Positions 48,735-60,898 of a stretch of 64,000 nucleotides of DNA are shown here, in pieces; positions within the stretch are counted from its first letter, which is position 1; every line of letters starts with the position of its first letter. The position numbers and the translations under genes are program-made. Under the pieces are notes generated by a model. It had not been told where the DNA came from. It did no database searches and saw only the letters and a program-made list of their open reading frames with translations. The stretch is from positions 122,228-186,227 of the forward strand of contig JAAEAF010006122.1 of assembly GCA_011037195.1 (NCBI GenBank), in the 5' to 3' direction. The DNA is from Triatoma infestans (taxonomy: Eukaryota > Arthropoda > Insecta > Hemiptera > Reduviidae).

Positions 48735-50245
48735 GAATATTATAAGTTTACCATCCGCCTTTGCCCACGACATTGGATCGGTATTTGGATTTAAAAAACG
48801 CCTGAATAAATATGCATTACATTACTTTCAGTTTTTTTTTTCTGAGTGATAACATGAATAAAGTGATCTCTGTAATAGGGTAATCAGTCACAAGAAAGTT
48901 AAACGAATAATGTGATTTATAGTGTTTCTCCAATTATTACTGATAAACTCATTCTGGTTGTAATTATTTTTTATCTTTTTTTCTTTTTTTTTTTTTTTTT
49001 TTTTTAGCTGTAATTGGATATACAATAAACAAATTATTTGAATTACTTGCTGTTTATGATTTCTTTTTGTCAAAGACAAGTCCAGGAATTTTTTTATTTA
49101 TTTATTTATTTAATTTTTTTAATATATAAATGTAGTAGCATATTTTCAATAATAAGTACGAAGTAAATATAGGAGAACCAATAGTGCATTCTAGCTCTTA
49201 AATAATTTATAATATATATACACTGGCTGAAAAGAGTGTAATTTTTGATTGGAGGGAAAAATTGCATAAAAAAGCCTTTTGAAGGAAAAATAAAATGTTA
49301 ACTTACTAATTAATTAATTAACTGTGAATGTGTCTTACTCTTGTACTTTGTTTGTATTTCATATTAATATCATATCTTCCTGTTTGACTATAAAGAGGTA
49401 TATTACTGCCTTGTATTTTATTGGAAAAGTTGAGTGTGCTATTTTCTAACTATGTGTACAATAATGTAGGTTGAGTTAGTTCTTAAGTGGAGCCTTTGTA
49501 TATATTAAGTGTTCCTGAGTAAGTCACTAGCCAGTATTAAAAATTTGTTTTGTAAAATTTGGAGCTTTTTTTAAATTTGTGTTGCACGTTAGATTCCATT
49601 CAGGGCGGGCATATAGCAGCATTTGTATCACAATAACGTGATATATTGACAACATTGTTTTGGGTATCAATAGTTTTAGTGCCTTGACAATAAAGGAAAT
49701 AGTTTCTTAAGGTCAGTTGAATGTGTGCTAAAAAAGTCAGTCTCCTATCCAAAATTAGTTCTGAATATTTGATTTCTGTTTTCCAAGAAACATTTTTAAT
49801 TTTGACCGAATTTTATATCATCGGTCTCCGCTTGGTAAGTATGGGTTACAGTCTTGTCATCATTGATTCTTATCTTCCCTTATACCAGAATTTTTTTGAT
49901 CTGATTTTATCAGTCTATTTACAATGGTATCCGTTTTCAATACGCCTGAGTGAGACAGTCATTTCATCTGCATATAAGGCAACATAACCCCCACCAACAC
50001 AAAACACCTATTCTAACTCTTCTATCCAAGAAGTTGGACTTCTGTCTTCGTTGAATATTTTCGAAAACTACTCGTTAGGAATTGTTGAAATTTTGGATTG
50101 ACAAGTTACTAATTTACAAACAATACCTCACACAAACTTGCATATAAATCAGAGGAAAAAATGGAAAAATATGTTATCTATTCGACAGTCTAATCGAAAC
50201 TGAATTTATTCTATTTATTTATTTATTTATTTATTTGGTATGGTA
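48735..50245. other. AT-rich sequence with TTTA repeats
   Basis: A 23-base T-run near 48981-49005 and TTTA repeats at 49092-49113 and 50211-50236. The plus frame 49721-49987 has no known domain. Confidence 0.5.
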
Positions 50246-50600
50246 GGTGTCAGAGGGAGAGAGAATTGAGAGATAATTTAGAAATGAGAAGAAATAGACT
50301 AGTAGCTGTGCTGAACACTGATATAATGAATAGAAACATACCGGGCGGGTGTTGGTGTAGTGGTTATGAGCATAGACTTGTAAGTGGGAGGACCCCAGTT
50401 CGAGTCCAGCGTATAACTGCTAAATTTTATATTTGTTTAAAAAATGTTAATAGTGAAGTAGGTGCTTCAGCCCCCGTCCACGACACCTAATTTGGTAGTT
50501 GGACGTTAAGCCCGCCTGAAAAAATAGGCATTACTTTTTACTTTTTTAATGAATAGAAACAAACTGCAAGGACTTTAAACTGTTGAATGATATTATTATT
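50245..50600 (+). repeat. LTR-like repeat D, copy 3, split by a SINE
   Basis: 50250-50338 and 50548-50600 join to match 35695-35790, with 'gagagaattg', 'aatgaatagaaa' and 'aactgcaaggacttt' in the same order. No coding sequence visible. Confidence 0.65.
50339..50547 (+). mobile_element. tRNA-derived SINE, family 3, with target duplication
   Basis: Flanked by the exact 14-bp direct repeat aatgaatagaaaca (50325-50338 and 50548-50561). The A box is 'tggtgtagtgg' (50353-50363) and the B box 'agttcgagtcc' (50397-50407). The 3' end, 'ggacgttaagcccgcctg' then 'aataggcattactttttac', resembles that of the element at 59570-59745. It sits inside repeat D, whose other copy at 35746-35758 shows the site before insertion. 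Confidence 0.92.
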
Positions 50601-51877
50601 ATGTCTTTTGTTATATGTTGGATTGATAGTAGTTTGGCGGCTGAGGTTGCAGCTTCTTGCCAAAATTGGTGCGCGGATTATAGTTTTATTTGTATTGTTA
50701 CAATCAAAACTGTTTCGACACCAGTCAGTCAACATCGTTCTACGTATGTTCTAATACTCAGCCAGTCTATCTCTCTCTTAATTATTCTCTCGCTACCTTA
50801 TTCTCAATATCATACTAACATGTAAAGAGTATTTGCAGTTTTTATATTTATTTCATTATAACAGTGTTCATTGCCATATATTTTATTCTTCTTTGTATTT
50901 CTAAATTATCTCTAATTTTCTCCCTCTCATGTCTACCACATTTAAGCTTGCTTTTAGACAAAGTAGCGTCTCGCCGAAGTATTACTATAGGATCGTGAAC
51001 TTAGCCTAGATGATCTCAGTATTTGTATTTTGCTTTCTGCTGTGTCCTCGCTAGATAACCCTTAGTTCTCCATCACCAATGGCATCACTATTTCTAACAA
51101 TTTTAGTAGAATACGAGTCAATTTTGCATTTAGTTTTGCTTGCTGTCAAAACTTTCTATAATTAGCCCAGTGAGCGCGTTAGCTCATACTTTGACGGCTA
51201 CAGAGGTCTTATATACTTCCCTCGCCTGCAGGAATAGTCTCCCTGTTTTTAGTACAATGCAGCATTTTTCTTTTTTGTTTGCGATGGCAAACCGGCCGGG
51301 TCAAAAATTCTGTGCCTGTATACATGCTGTGATCAAAAATTCCTTAATGACAGGTTGTCAGGAAGAATGTCGACCTGAACTGTCCTCTCTCCGTTCACCT
51401 TCTTTATGATGAACGAAATCTTATAGAATGCAGATTTTATTAAGATTTTAAAACTAGAATTTTTTAGAGGAGGAAAAATATTTTACCTATTTCTATGAAG
51501 AATGATTAATTTACAGATTTAATTGATCCTATCTAAAGAAAACTTATTAAACTAAAATTTCAACTGATTAGTGTGAAATGATATGAAACCATAAAAAAGA
51601 GGTTTTTCTAAAAAAGTAACTAAAACTTAAAGAAAAAAATAGCATCAAAAGAAAATCTTCAAACACCTAAGCTTAAAAAAGCTATAAATAACGAAGTATG
51701 ATGTAGCAACCTTCATCCTAGCGAGTCAAATAATACCAAGCTAAGCGACGAGGAAGGTGCTTCTCATTAATAGAATATGAAGAGAATGTTCTCTACTTAA
51801 TCCTTCCGTTTCCATAGTGGGTCTAAAGACTTGCCTAGTAGACAAAAAATTTAAAAACAAACCAGAATTAGTAGAGA

Positions 51878-51934
<57 letters not shown>

Positions 51935-52380
51935 GGAGACAGACTAGCTAGAAAATTGTACATCAGACTGGTAAACTTCATGGTCAGTAGAGATAACACT
52001 TTTTCATATCAGATGAGTGCTGAGAGTAAGAGTCGATCTCTTTCGGATAGCCTTAGTAACACAAATATCTCTGAGACAATGGATTCAAGTGAATTAACTG
52101 GGAGAATTCCTACAGATAGATTCCTATGGTTGCGGTAAGTATAGTGAATGAACTTCTCCCCTCTTTTCTGTTCTAAGATTCAATCTTCTGTAGTATCAGA
52201 TACATAGGGGTCTTCTATCCAAGCTGAATTTTCCAAGCCCATTCCCCTAGCCAGGGTTTAACTAGTTGACAGGGACAGAGAGAATCTCTTGATCCACTCA
52301 TGCGAATCATTAATTAGATGACGGCTATTTGGTATATATATATATATCTATATACTTATATTATATAACTGGCGAATGTA
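50600..52380. other. AT-rich sequence with (TG)n(AG)n tract
   Basis: A TG run at about 51879-51920 passes directly into an AG run (51920-51936). The plus frame 51140-51409 has no known domain. Confidence 0.5.
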
Positions 52381-52489
52381 CACCCCAGCCTGTCTACGAT
52401 ATTCAGCTGTAGAATTTTGGATGATCAAAGTCCTTGGCTGAGAAGGGAAGTCACTCTTTCACTTGTACATTGCAAACCACCCGGGCTCA

Positions 52490-53200
52490 GTCACTAGGCC
52501 ACCCTCCGGCTTCGCGTCCGACTCATCTGGTTGAAGCGCGTCCAGTTTGTGGTTGATCCCTTTAATACATGCTTTACTATACTGCTATCAATTCCTGGAA
52601 GAAATCCAAGTGATATTAGATCGGCTTGCGACCGATGAGACCAAACCCCATAGCACTGCCCCAACCCTCGCCACGACTGGTATGCCGGCATAATACTTAA
52701 TTTTGCTATTATGGACAAGGTCTAAAGGCCTTGCACCGCCAGCAACCAGTGCGCCAATGCAATGATATCAGACTTTCAGAGTCCCACTGTTTGCAATCTT
52801 GGTTCTTACACGACTTCCCACCCAGCAATACCGGCCGATGCAGGTCTATCGTTAGCAAAGCCGAAGCAAGACCTTTGCTACCATTCAAAATTATGCCAAT
52901 CTCGCTTGGGATCGCCGCATGGACCTCAACCATCGGCAGATTAAAAACCACTGGAGTTAGGGGTTCTCCAAGCCTAACTTCTGTCGGAGAGTGATGGCTT
53001 TTCCAGGGTGAACCTCCTGGAAAAAATTTGGTTGTGGATTCCCACAAACTGCTCATACGTAATCAGTAAGGACTTTAGAAAACAGCGTCTGCCCTGAATC
53101 CTCTTAATCACCCCAAGCTCGAGACTATTGAACGCCTTCATTAAATGAACCTAGCCGACATCGCCCCAGAGTGTTGGTTGGTTAGTGCTTTGAATAGAGA
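52490..53200 (-). pseudogene. Non-LTR reverse transcriptase fragment, probably R2-like, decayed
   Basis: On the minus strand, 'LMKAFNSLELGVIKRIQ' (about 53150-53100) resembles the 'DisKAFDsv' block. In the frame 52709-53056 'EVRLGEPLTPVVFNLPMVEV' matches the 'GVRQGDPLSPilFNlvMdev' block and 'IPSEIGIILNGSKGLA' the segment that follows it. The catalytic 'FADD' block appears as 'FAND' only in another frame, so there is a frameshift and a changed first Asp. The order of blocks fits an R2-like enzyme, but other non-LTR clades are possible. The segment is GC-richer than its neighbours. 5' and 3' ends are not resolved. Confidence 0.65.
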
Positions 53201-54995
53201 TTGACATTTTTTAGGAGCAAGAATCAATCGATAGGTGAATATTTTGAAAATCATTGCTAAAAATTGAAGGAGTTGCGAAAGGTTTACTTAGCTAACGTAT
53301 TTTCACTAATGAATGACTTTTATTTGTCAATGTTGGGAAATCAGACTAACATATATAAAGTAGGTTTATTTTAAAATATCTTGAATTCTGTTCAAACTAT
53401 AAGCAGGATTATTTCGATCTGTTTCCGTCATTTGCACAGATGGTTGATGATAACAAAGTGTTAACTCATCAGGAAAATTGCAATAAGCTTGAATATATAC
53501 GTATGTATACATACATACATACATACATACACTGCGGCGCTACAGCTCATCCTTTAAGTCCTGCCCTCCTGAGAAGTATACTCCATCTATCCTAGTCCTT
53601 CTTGACGATCCACCAGTTAATGATTCCCCATGGCCTTTGTGTTATTATACACTCCATCGGAACATCGGCGAATCTTTAGCACTTTTACCTTTGGATTGTA
53701 GGGCAGAAAGCTTTTTTGGGGACCCCACCAATGTTTGTTTTGAACAAATATTAGAAAAGACGCAAATAATACCCTTAGTTTGTTAGTTTATGAATGTAAC
53801 AAATTTATAATATTTGGGTCATGGTAGCAGTACAGTCATCCCATAGGATCCCTCTAAAACACCAAATTTCTCAAAAAAACGTTCCAAATATATTTGAATG
53901 ATCTATGTATTTCTTGTTCAAAGAAATCAAACAATTAAGATGGATATATTATATATCCCGAATTTCTCAGGCCGGATCTTTGAAATTTCGTTTTGATTTA
54001 TATACTTCAGGCAAAAAAACTTAAAACATTCACAAATAATATGTTTTTTCATATTTAGAACAACTTAAAACAAGATTCTCTTCAGAGAAAAAATCTAAAT
54101 TCTAAAGTCCGAAACGATCACAATACTTCCTCTTAAAGATCTTTAAGTTGAAAATAAAAGCAATAACATGTACAAAATATAAGAAAATAATAGTATTATA
54201 GTAAGACTAGGTACTCTTGCTTTTAAAAGAAAATAAACTTCATCAAATTGATTAAATGTCTGTTGACAGATCATTTTATTTTTGCAGAGGCGGAAAAAAG
54301 TAATAAGGTTCCATTATTTGGAGAAAATGGAGTCACTTACTTCCAGGGAGGGGAATAAAGTGAATTCCGTGTTGTCTAACCATTAGTGCCATATTCCATT
54401 AAAGTAAGAATTAATACTCGACTTTCTTGATGCCTTTAAAAAAAAAAAAAAAAAAAAAAAACCTACATAAATAGGAATTTATACTGATCTATATTCAATA
54501 ATATTGCTCAGCATTTTGTTGTGTAATGATGATGAAAAAAAAAAACGAAGTCAAAGCCGAAAAAAGAATAATAATAAAATGTGACTAAAAAATCCAAGTT
54601 AGAGGATAAAGTACTAAATTAATTTTAGATATTTAAAATGACAGTTAACTGATGTGGTGTAGCGACAATTTTTCTTTAAACTTCAAATTATACTAATATT
54701 TCCTATCATAAAATATAGCAGTGATAAGGGTACAAGTAGCCTTAGCTACCAGGGACTAGGGTCTGCTACCTTAGCAAATAGAGTAAATGATTGCATTGCA
54801 GTCCAGAAGTAAGCGCCAATAACATTAAACCATCCCCCATACAACATTTGAAATTTAACGCCACAATTTCCGTGCAGAACTCCCTCAAATAAATATTGCA
54901 AATAAATGTGATACATTTATATCTGTGCATTTAGCATTTTTGAAGTTTAAAGTAAATCCTCCCCCCCCAAAAAAAAATCAAAAACTTATCTAATA
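53200..54995. other. AT-rich sequence with CATA and poly(A) tracts
   Basis: CATA repeats at about 53508-53531, followed by 'ggcgctacagctcat', which resembles the inverted 3' end of SINE family 1. The sequence near 54100-54135 ('cgatcacaatacttcctctta') resembles the H 3' end. Both are too weak to call. A 24-base A-run lies at 54438-54461. No gene. Confidence 0.45.
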
Positions 54996-54999
54996 AAAA

Positions 55000-55210
55000 T
55001 CAATTTTACACTTTCGGTTAATGGATTTTGCAGTAACTATTGTGTCAGATGTGCAGTGGGTAGTACCTAAACGGAATACAGTTTGAGCTTCCTGCAATTT
55101 ACACAAACACACACGAATGCACAGATTATTTGTTAAAAACAGTTTTTTTCTTTCTCAAAAGACCACATAACAAGTATTTCAGCTGAAAACTCAATTTCAA
55201 AATATCAAAC
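55000..55210 (+). mobile_element. H repeat fragment, copy 9
   Basis: 'cactttcggttaatggatttt' then 'agtacctaaacggaata' and 'gagcttcctgcaattt', a short CA tract, 'atttgttaaaaac' and 'gaaaactcaatttcaaaa' follow the order of the H 3' half. Core units and end hairpin are absent. Confidence 0.6.
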
Positions 55211-56190
55211 CAGAAATAAGAAAAATTAATAGAAATAGAAGAAGATTATTATATTTAGCAGTGGGGGCAAAAGGTCAGCGTGAGTAATCTATATAGAAAC
55301 AAGAGTCTTGTTGCTTGTTGTTCATCAGAAAACTAAGTGGATTGGAAACACAGTTTTGACATCTGAAACCAAGAGATATCCAACTAAAGGAGGAGGCTAA
55401 ATGAAGGACTAGTGGGAAGCAGTCATAATCTCTAGATAAGAAGCGGCGCACGCGCTGCTGTCTCAACTTCTAAATCCTATTCTATTTGCAGTTAGCAAGC
55501 TGGTTGTTTCTATCAAGTACAAGAAGTGTTAAGGTAGGTGGGATATCTCAGTTTACCTGATTATCCCAGTCAATAAATAGTTAATGGGAACTGGAAATCC
55601 AAAGGGGCTGCTTGCTATCTTAACTGTTAACCCTTACCTGTTATTATTATGTAGGACTCTTAACTGAAATGGGAGCATCAAAAGACCCATCTTAAATTAT
55701 CAATACGACTAGATTTTCAACATTCAAATAATCTCTTTCCTTCTTCAGAAGATCTTGAATTCTACTGTACGGATAAGGATGAAATGCTTATTGAAATTTT
55801 AGATTTTGAAAAATAGGGAAGTGAAAAGAAATCAGACATATCTATGGAAAAACTTAGGAATACTTCAAGAATGCAATTTTTTAGGACTACTCAAAACAGA
55901 TTATATATATACAAAAAGAAAACACTGAATTTAAATTGGATGCCAGTTTTTCACATGTATATAATTTATTCAGAGAGAAGAAGGATAAAAAGGAAATTAG
56001 AAAAAAAAAGGTACCTTTAACAACGTAATATACATTGCTTTGGGATTAAGGGATCTCGTTTCTGAATATCTTATCTTCCCTCTATTATGAACAATCAACT
56101 CACGGTACAAGCTGACTTGACTTTCTGTAATTGATTCATTAGCTGTTCTACAGGGCTTAATAATTATGATAACTCTTCTTTAAATATAAT
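55210..56190. other. AT-rich sequence, nothing recognised
   Basis: No repeat partner or gene seen. Confidence 0.5.
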
Positions 56191-56329
56191 TTTTACATTC
56201 TCTTATTGCTTGGTAAGAGGAAGTACTGCGATCAAATTGTCCATAGTTTTCACCGAAAATGCATGACTTTGAAATCCCATTAGACCAAAAATTTTTAGAA
56301 ATTTGTGTGTGAAAAGTTCTCGGCGTAGT

Positions 56330-57425
56330 AGTGAAAATGAGTTTTATTTATTTTAAAGATGCATTTATTTCTCAATGTAGTCTCCCTTTACTTCACTACA
56401 GTTTGTCCAACGTTTCTCCAATAACTGGAAGTGCGATTCTGGAAGGTCTTTAAAATATCCATTTACCGTTGCTATCCCTCTTCATTTGACCCAAAACGTT
56501 TTCCGGCCACAAATTTCTTAAGGTTTGGGATATATGAAAGTCAGAAAGTACCAAATCTGGCGAATAGGGAGGATGTTCCAACAATTCATACTTAAAATCC
56601 CTCAATTTTCCCATAGCCAAAGCGCCTTTATGGGCGGGTGCATTGTCTTGGTGAAAGAGGATTTTTTTTCCTTTGCAAACCAGACCTTTTCACTCAAATT
56701 TTTTCATCCAGTTGGTCAAGAAGATGGGCGTAGTATACCCAATTAATTTTTGACCCTTTGGCAGGTAGTCAATCAAAAGAATCCTTTTGGAATCCCAAAA
56801 AACACCAGCCATAACCTTTCCAGCCGATGCAATTGCCTTTGCTTTCTTCGGAGCATTGCCACCGGGCTTCTAACCACTGTTTGGACTATTGTTTTGACTC
56901 AGGTGTAAAGTGATGAACCCACGTTTCATCCACCGTAACGAATCACGCCGAAAATCAGTTGGATTCTTCTTAAAACGCCACAAGCATTGCTGAGAAACTC
57001 GATTCCTCATTTGTTTTGTGATCCGCATTTAACAAATGCGCCATCCATCTCGCACAAAGCTTTCTCATACTGAGTTCTTCGTGTAAAATGTGCCGTACCC
57101 TTTCTTCTGAGATGCCTACAGCCTTAGCTATCTCATACACCTTTAATCGTTGATCATTTAGAACCATATTATGTATCTTCTTGATATTCACTCCTCACGA
57201 GTTGCAGTTTTTGGCCACAGTTTCACCAACTTTGGATGAATTTCTGTTAGCAATAAACCATCCAAAACGAAGAATTTTATGACGGAACGGTAATCAAGTT
57301 TATTCATTTTGTCAAAAATACACAACACGCTTACTTTAAACAGCCTTATAACGAAGTTATTTCTTTTTTGTATAGTGAATCTAAAATATGATTTTTGGTC
57401 AAAATCTCTCAAACAGCACTTTATG
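56330..57425 (-). mobile_element. mariner element 2 (degraded)
   Basis: A nearly full-length mariner by content, with the transposase on the minus strand. I could not identify its inverted ends, so the edges are set by where H-repeat similarity stops and resumes. It belongs to a different lineage from mariner 1, judging by the transposase. Confidence 0.75.
56340..57305 (-). pseudogene. mariner transposase 2, broken
   Basis: Starting from the Met near 57305, 'MNKLDYRSVIKFFVLDG' and 'EIHPKLVKLW' match the mariner N terminus. The helix-turn-helix linker up to 'SGRP' is missing, so there is an internal deletion near 57190. Then 56970-57191 has 'KIHNMVLNDQRLKVYEIAKAVGIS' type sequence with 'HEELSMRKLCARW'. 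Catalytic-core pieces follow: 'AGKVMAGVFWDS', 'LIDYLPKGQ', 'FHQDNAPAHKG' and 'HPPYSPDL', in more than one frame. It cannot make a working enzyme. The plus frame 56525-56746 is its shadow. Confidence 0.88.
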
Positions 57426-57659
57426 GATTGGATATTTTTGGTTTTTGTGATTTTCTCGAGAAAGGCTCTAACGATTTTCTTTAAGCTTGGTACATCAAGT
57501 ACATCAACTACACAAATAAAGAGCTACATCATTTTATGCTAAACTACTATATTTTTCTGGAAGAATTAATTTTGGGGTATGTTATTGAGATACAGGTGAC
57601 GTTAGGCTTTTCTCTAAAGCAGCGATTGCCACTTATCCTTTTCATGTGTCCTTAATCAG

Positions 57660-58915
57660 ATAATCCAAAATTATCCAAAATTACCTGGCTAACGTTAACT
57701 TAGTATTGAATCTAAGGTTCGCATCAGTGTGTCAGTTGGTCCAATATTTTATCATAAATTTGATCCAAAAATAATCCAAAAATATGTGGCTCCAAAAGAA
57801 AACTATCGACGAAAACTTAAAAATTGTTTAAGGCTATCTGTGTTCCAATTACACATCTGATTTTGAAAAATTGTTAATGACAAACAGTTTCGCTTCTCAT
57901 TATTAAAATGTATTTATATTTTTTTTAATTCATTGTATAATTTTGTATTTTTTTTTTTTATGTATTTAGTTTTGTATTTATATTTAAAATTCTTCAGCAT
58001 TTTTTTTTCAAATATAATATTTTAAATAAAGAAAAATGAAATTAAATTTTATCTTATCTATTGGTCTGAAAAAAATCCTAGGGGAGTTTCAACTTGGTTT
58101 CTTTCAGATTTGGTAGATTGACAATGGATTACATTTTGTTCATTACCCAAATGTTAGAAAAGTGTTAATTGCAATTTTCTCAAAATTGGCTCCAACGATT
58201 ATTTTAAACTTGCACACTTCTTGAAACATAAATGACTTATCACATTTTTTCGTACACTTTTCTAGTAAATTGATTTTTTGGATCGCTCTGGTGTATAATA
58301 TACACTTATAGATGTGTGTGGTTATGCCACAACCCTAGAATTATATTGTTTGGCAGAAATTAATGCACACTATATGTGCAATATCTATCAGCAATATTTT
58401 CTGTGCTGCCGAAACATGCTCACCAGTCAGTCCCAGCTCACTGATGCAGAGCAAAATATTCTTTGGGACTAGATTTCTGTTGGATATTATTACTGGCAGA
58501 ATCGATGTCTTACTCAGTCGATATGTTTGTTATTTCCTGTAATTTCGGTCTTTCCGGATTTTTTTCACCTCCGTGGTTTGCAACATCTTCATCAGTGGTA
58601 TTTCAGCATCGATTATCTGTTTGTTTGTTTGTTTTTCTTTTATTTCCGCCTTGCTGTTGGCTGCTTCCAGTTGTTATCTGCAAGTCCCATTTTACTGCGT
58701 ACTGTATTTATAAAATGGAATTTCTGACTTATTGCTTCCATGCAATGTATACTTACCTTATGTAGGAACTTCGCCAATTTGTTATGTCTCTCTGTCAATC
58801 AGGGTAGGTATCTTCTCTTCCCTTGAAGGCATTACACATTCTTAATCACTTTTCACATTATCTGCAAGAGTGTGTCTACGATGAGCTATGTTAACGATTA
58901 CCTGATCCTATTTAG
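57660..58915. other. AT-rich sequence; weak H fragment near 58160-58250
   Basis: 'ttttctcaaaattggctccaacgattattttaaacttg' resembles one segment of an inverted H core unit. The overlapping frames at 58463-58765 are hydrophobic with no domain that I recognise. Confidence 0.45.
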
Positions 58916-58919
58916 TAGT

Positions 58920-59240
58920 ATATAATGGATGTGTTAGGTCGAGAGAATTTAGGTCTGGTTGATGAAATAAGAACACGGAGTTAACACTGGTTAACTATGT
59001 ATAATAATAAAGAGACACAGATTGCCTGGACTTTACAATAGTGAATGGTTAACGTAGAGTGGTATGAAAATGACACGAAGTGACTGGCGAGATGATGAAC
59101 TATAGTGAACTATATTGAACTGAATTGAACTGTCTCCCTATGGACTGTCTGTCGCTGTATTTATACAGTTTCTCCCACTCCAGGCCGAGAGAGTGGTTGG
59201 GTTTGTTTCTCTTCTCTTTACTCTCTTTGGTTGCTGTTAC
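58920..59240 (+). repeat. LTR-like repeat D, copy 4
   Basis: 'ggtcgagagaattta', 'gcctggactttaca', 'gaactgaattgaactg' and 'gtatttatacagtttctcccactcc' follow the same order as in copy 1 at 4960-5460. The minus frame 59100-59282 lies in it and is not a gene. Confidence 0.55.
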
Positions 59241-59569
59241 ACAGTATATTAAAATATCACTTTCAGCACTTCTATGACACATAAAAATAGCATAGAAATA
59301 AAAGAAGGAAACGATTAATATATGTACCAGTAAATTCCAAAAAGTGATTGTTCGATGCCTCTCATGTTTCGTCTTGCTTAACTATTGTCTTACCGATTTG
59401 ACTGACCTCAAATCAATCGAGAAATCATTGCCATTTATTTTGGCAGAAATTCTAGCGGGTTGTTTTAAATTATCATAGCTTTTTAGTCATAGATATATGG
59501 ATTAACGATCATTCCCTTAATGGTGAATACAACAGAGTTCAATAACGATAAATGATGCATAGAAAGGCG

Positions 59570-59745
59570 CGATTCGCCATGTTCACGTGTATTGTATGGT
59601 ATTGGGTTCGATTCCGGGCCTCGAACACGGATTTTATTGGAAGTAAGTATTAATATGAGAAATTCATAAAAATATGTGCTGACCTAACTATTTAACCTTA
59701 TCGATGGACATAACGCCGACCGAAAAATAAACATTACTTTTTCTT
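59570..59745 (+). mobile_element. tRNA-derived SINE, family 3 relative
   Basis: A B box ('gggttcgattccgg', about 59605-59618) is present; the A box is degenerate. The 3' end, 'ggacataacgccgaccg' then 'aataaacattactttttc', matches the tail of the SINE at 50339-50547. The middle differs. No target duplication recognised. Confidence 0.65.
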
Positions 59746-59749
59746 ATTT

Positions 59750-60838
59750 ATTATATAAAATAAATCTCGTTCTTTAAAATTTTTATTATAATATAAACTC
59801 ATATATAAGCTGAAATACATATACTTTAATGTGACAGGAACAATGCTTGATATTATAATAATGGTAAAAGACATTTATGTGTAGCAACACAATGTGCTGT
59901 GAGGTTTTTAGTTAGTTAGTTGGTCGATACTTTCTGGACATTAAATGAGATATTATGATAATATTGCGTGAAAGTTAAAACAAATGACAGCTACACTATA
60001 CTTGTGAGGGGGGAACAGCGGCGGGTGGTTAATGATAGTTGGGAGGTGGTAAATAATATATAACTTTCATGTCGATTACACTAATGGAATATAGAAAATA
60101 ATTAATTGAATATCCCGATCAACCTTGAATATAACATATAACATGTGCCAAAGAGGGAGGGGAATGAACTGTCCTGGCTTGAGCCCACCACCACAAACTC
60201 TTACCCCTCCACCCATATTTATTGAAATTAAAAATGTTTTAATATTTATCTTACAGTTATCATAATAAAGGCAGTTAATAATTTAATTATGTTTTATTTA
60301 TTCTAATTTGTAAATAATAAAACTCGCCCTTGACCTATATTAAAACAATATATTTATTGTAATAGAGAATGTAGAGGGGAGATATGGCATTTCCATGGTA
60401 TCATCTCGCTTATCATTTTAATTCTTTTTTGTAACACTGGACTGTTATATTATTGATATCATATATTTCATTCTACAGAGTGACAGTTCTATTTTGGTCG
60501 CCCTTTAAACCACTAAAAATATTTATAAATTTTTTTGGACTTAACTCGTCTTTTTTTTTTTTTTATTAAGCTAAGCACAAGGCCCTTCAGCAGTGAAATA
60601 TATGTGTATATTATATATACACTGCTACAATGTAATATTGTACTTTTAATTTCTATTGAACAGAGTTTAATCTCTGTAGAATAAATAATAATCACATTTT
60701 TCTGTATCTCAAGTATTTGTTGAATATCATTATTTCAATAAAACAAAAGAAAACATAGTATAATACAAAAGATAAACTTCCTTGTGTTCCTTAAACAGTA
60801 AACATTCTTTAAAGAATATAATTTTCTCACATATATAT

Positions 60839-60883
<45 letters not shown>

Positions 60884-60890
60884 AATATAT
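59750..60890. other. AT-rich sequence ending in a (CA)n tract
   Basis: CA run at about 60842-60876, directly beside a SINE. No gene recognised. Confidence 0.5.
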
Positions 60891-60898
60891 ATATTGCA

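Larger units (their letters stand above)
56195..57660 (-). mobile_element. H repeat, copy 10, split by mariner 2
   Basis: Minus-oriented. The left part (56195-56325) holds 'taagaggaagtactgcgatcaaattg', 'gttttcaccgaaaatgc' and a short TG tract, as in the H 3' end. The right part (57430-57660) holds 'gattttctcgagaaaggctctaacgattttcttt' and the end of a core unit. The mariner lies between them. Confidence 0.65.

Noticed and set aside
52731..52994. Plus-strand frame of 87 codons
   Set aside because: It is the shadow of the reverse transcriptase remnant on the minus strand.
7995..57660. H repeats as a CRISPR array or ordinary satellite
   Set aside because: Units are about 300 bp, diverged, few per copy, and lie between fixed unique ends on both strands at scattered places.
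58463..58765. Two overlapping hydrophobic plus frames as a membrane protein
   Set aside because: Hydrophobicity is expected from T-rich DNA; no family match and no support from neighbours.
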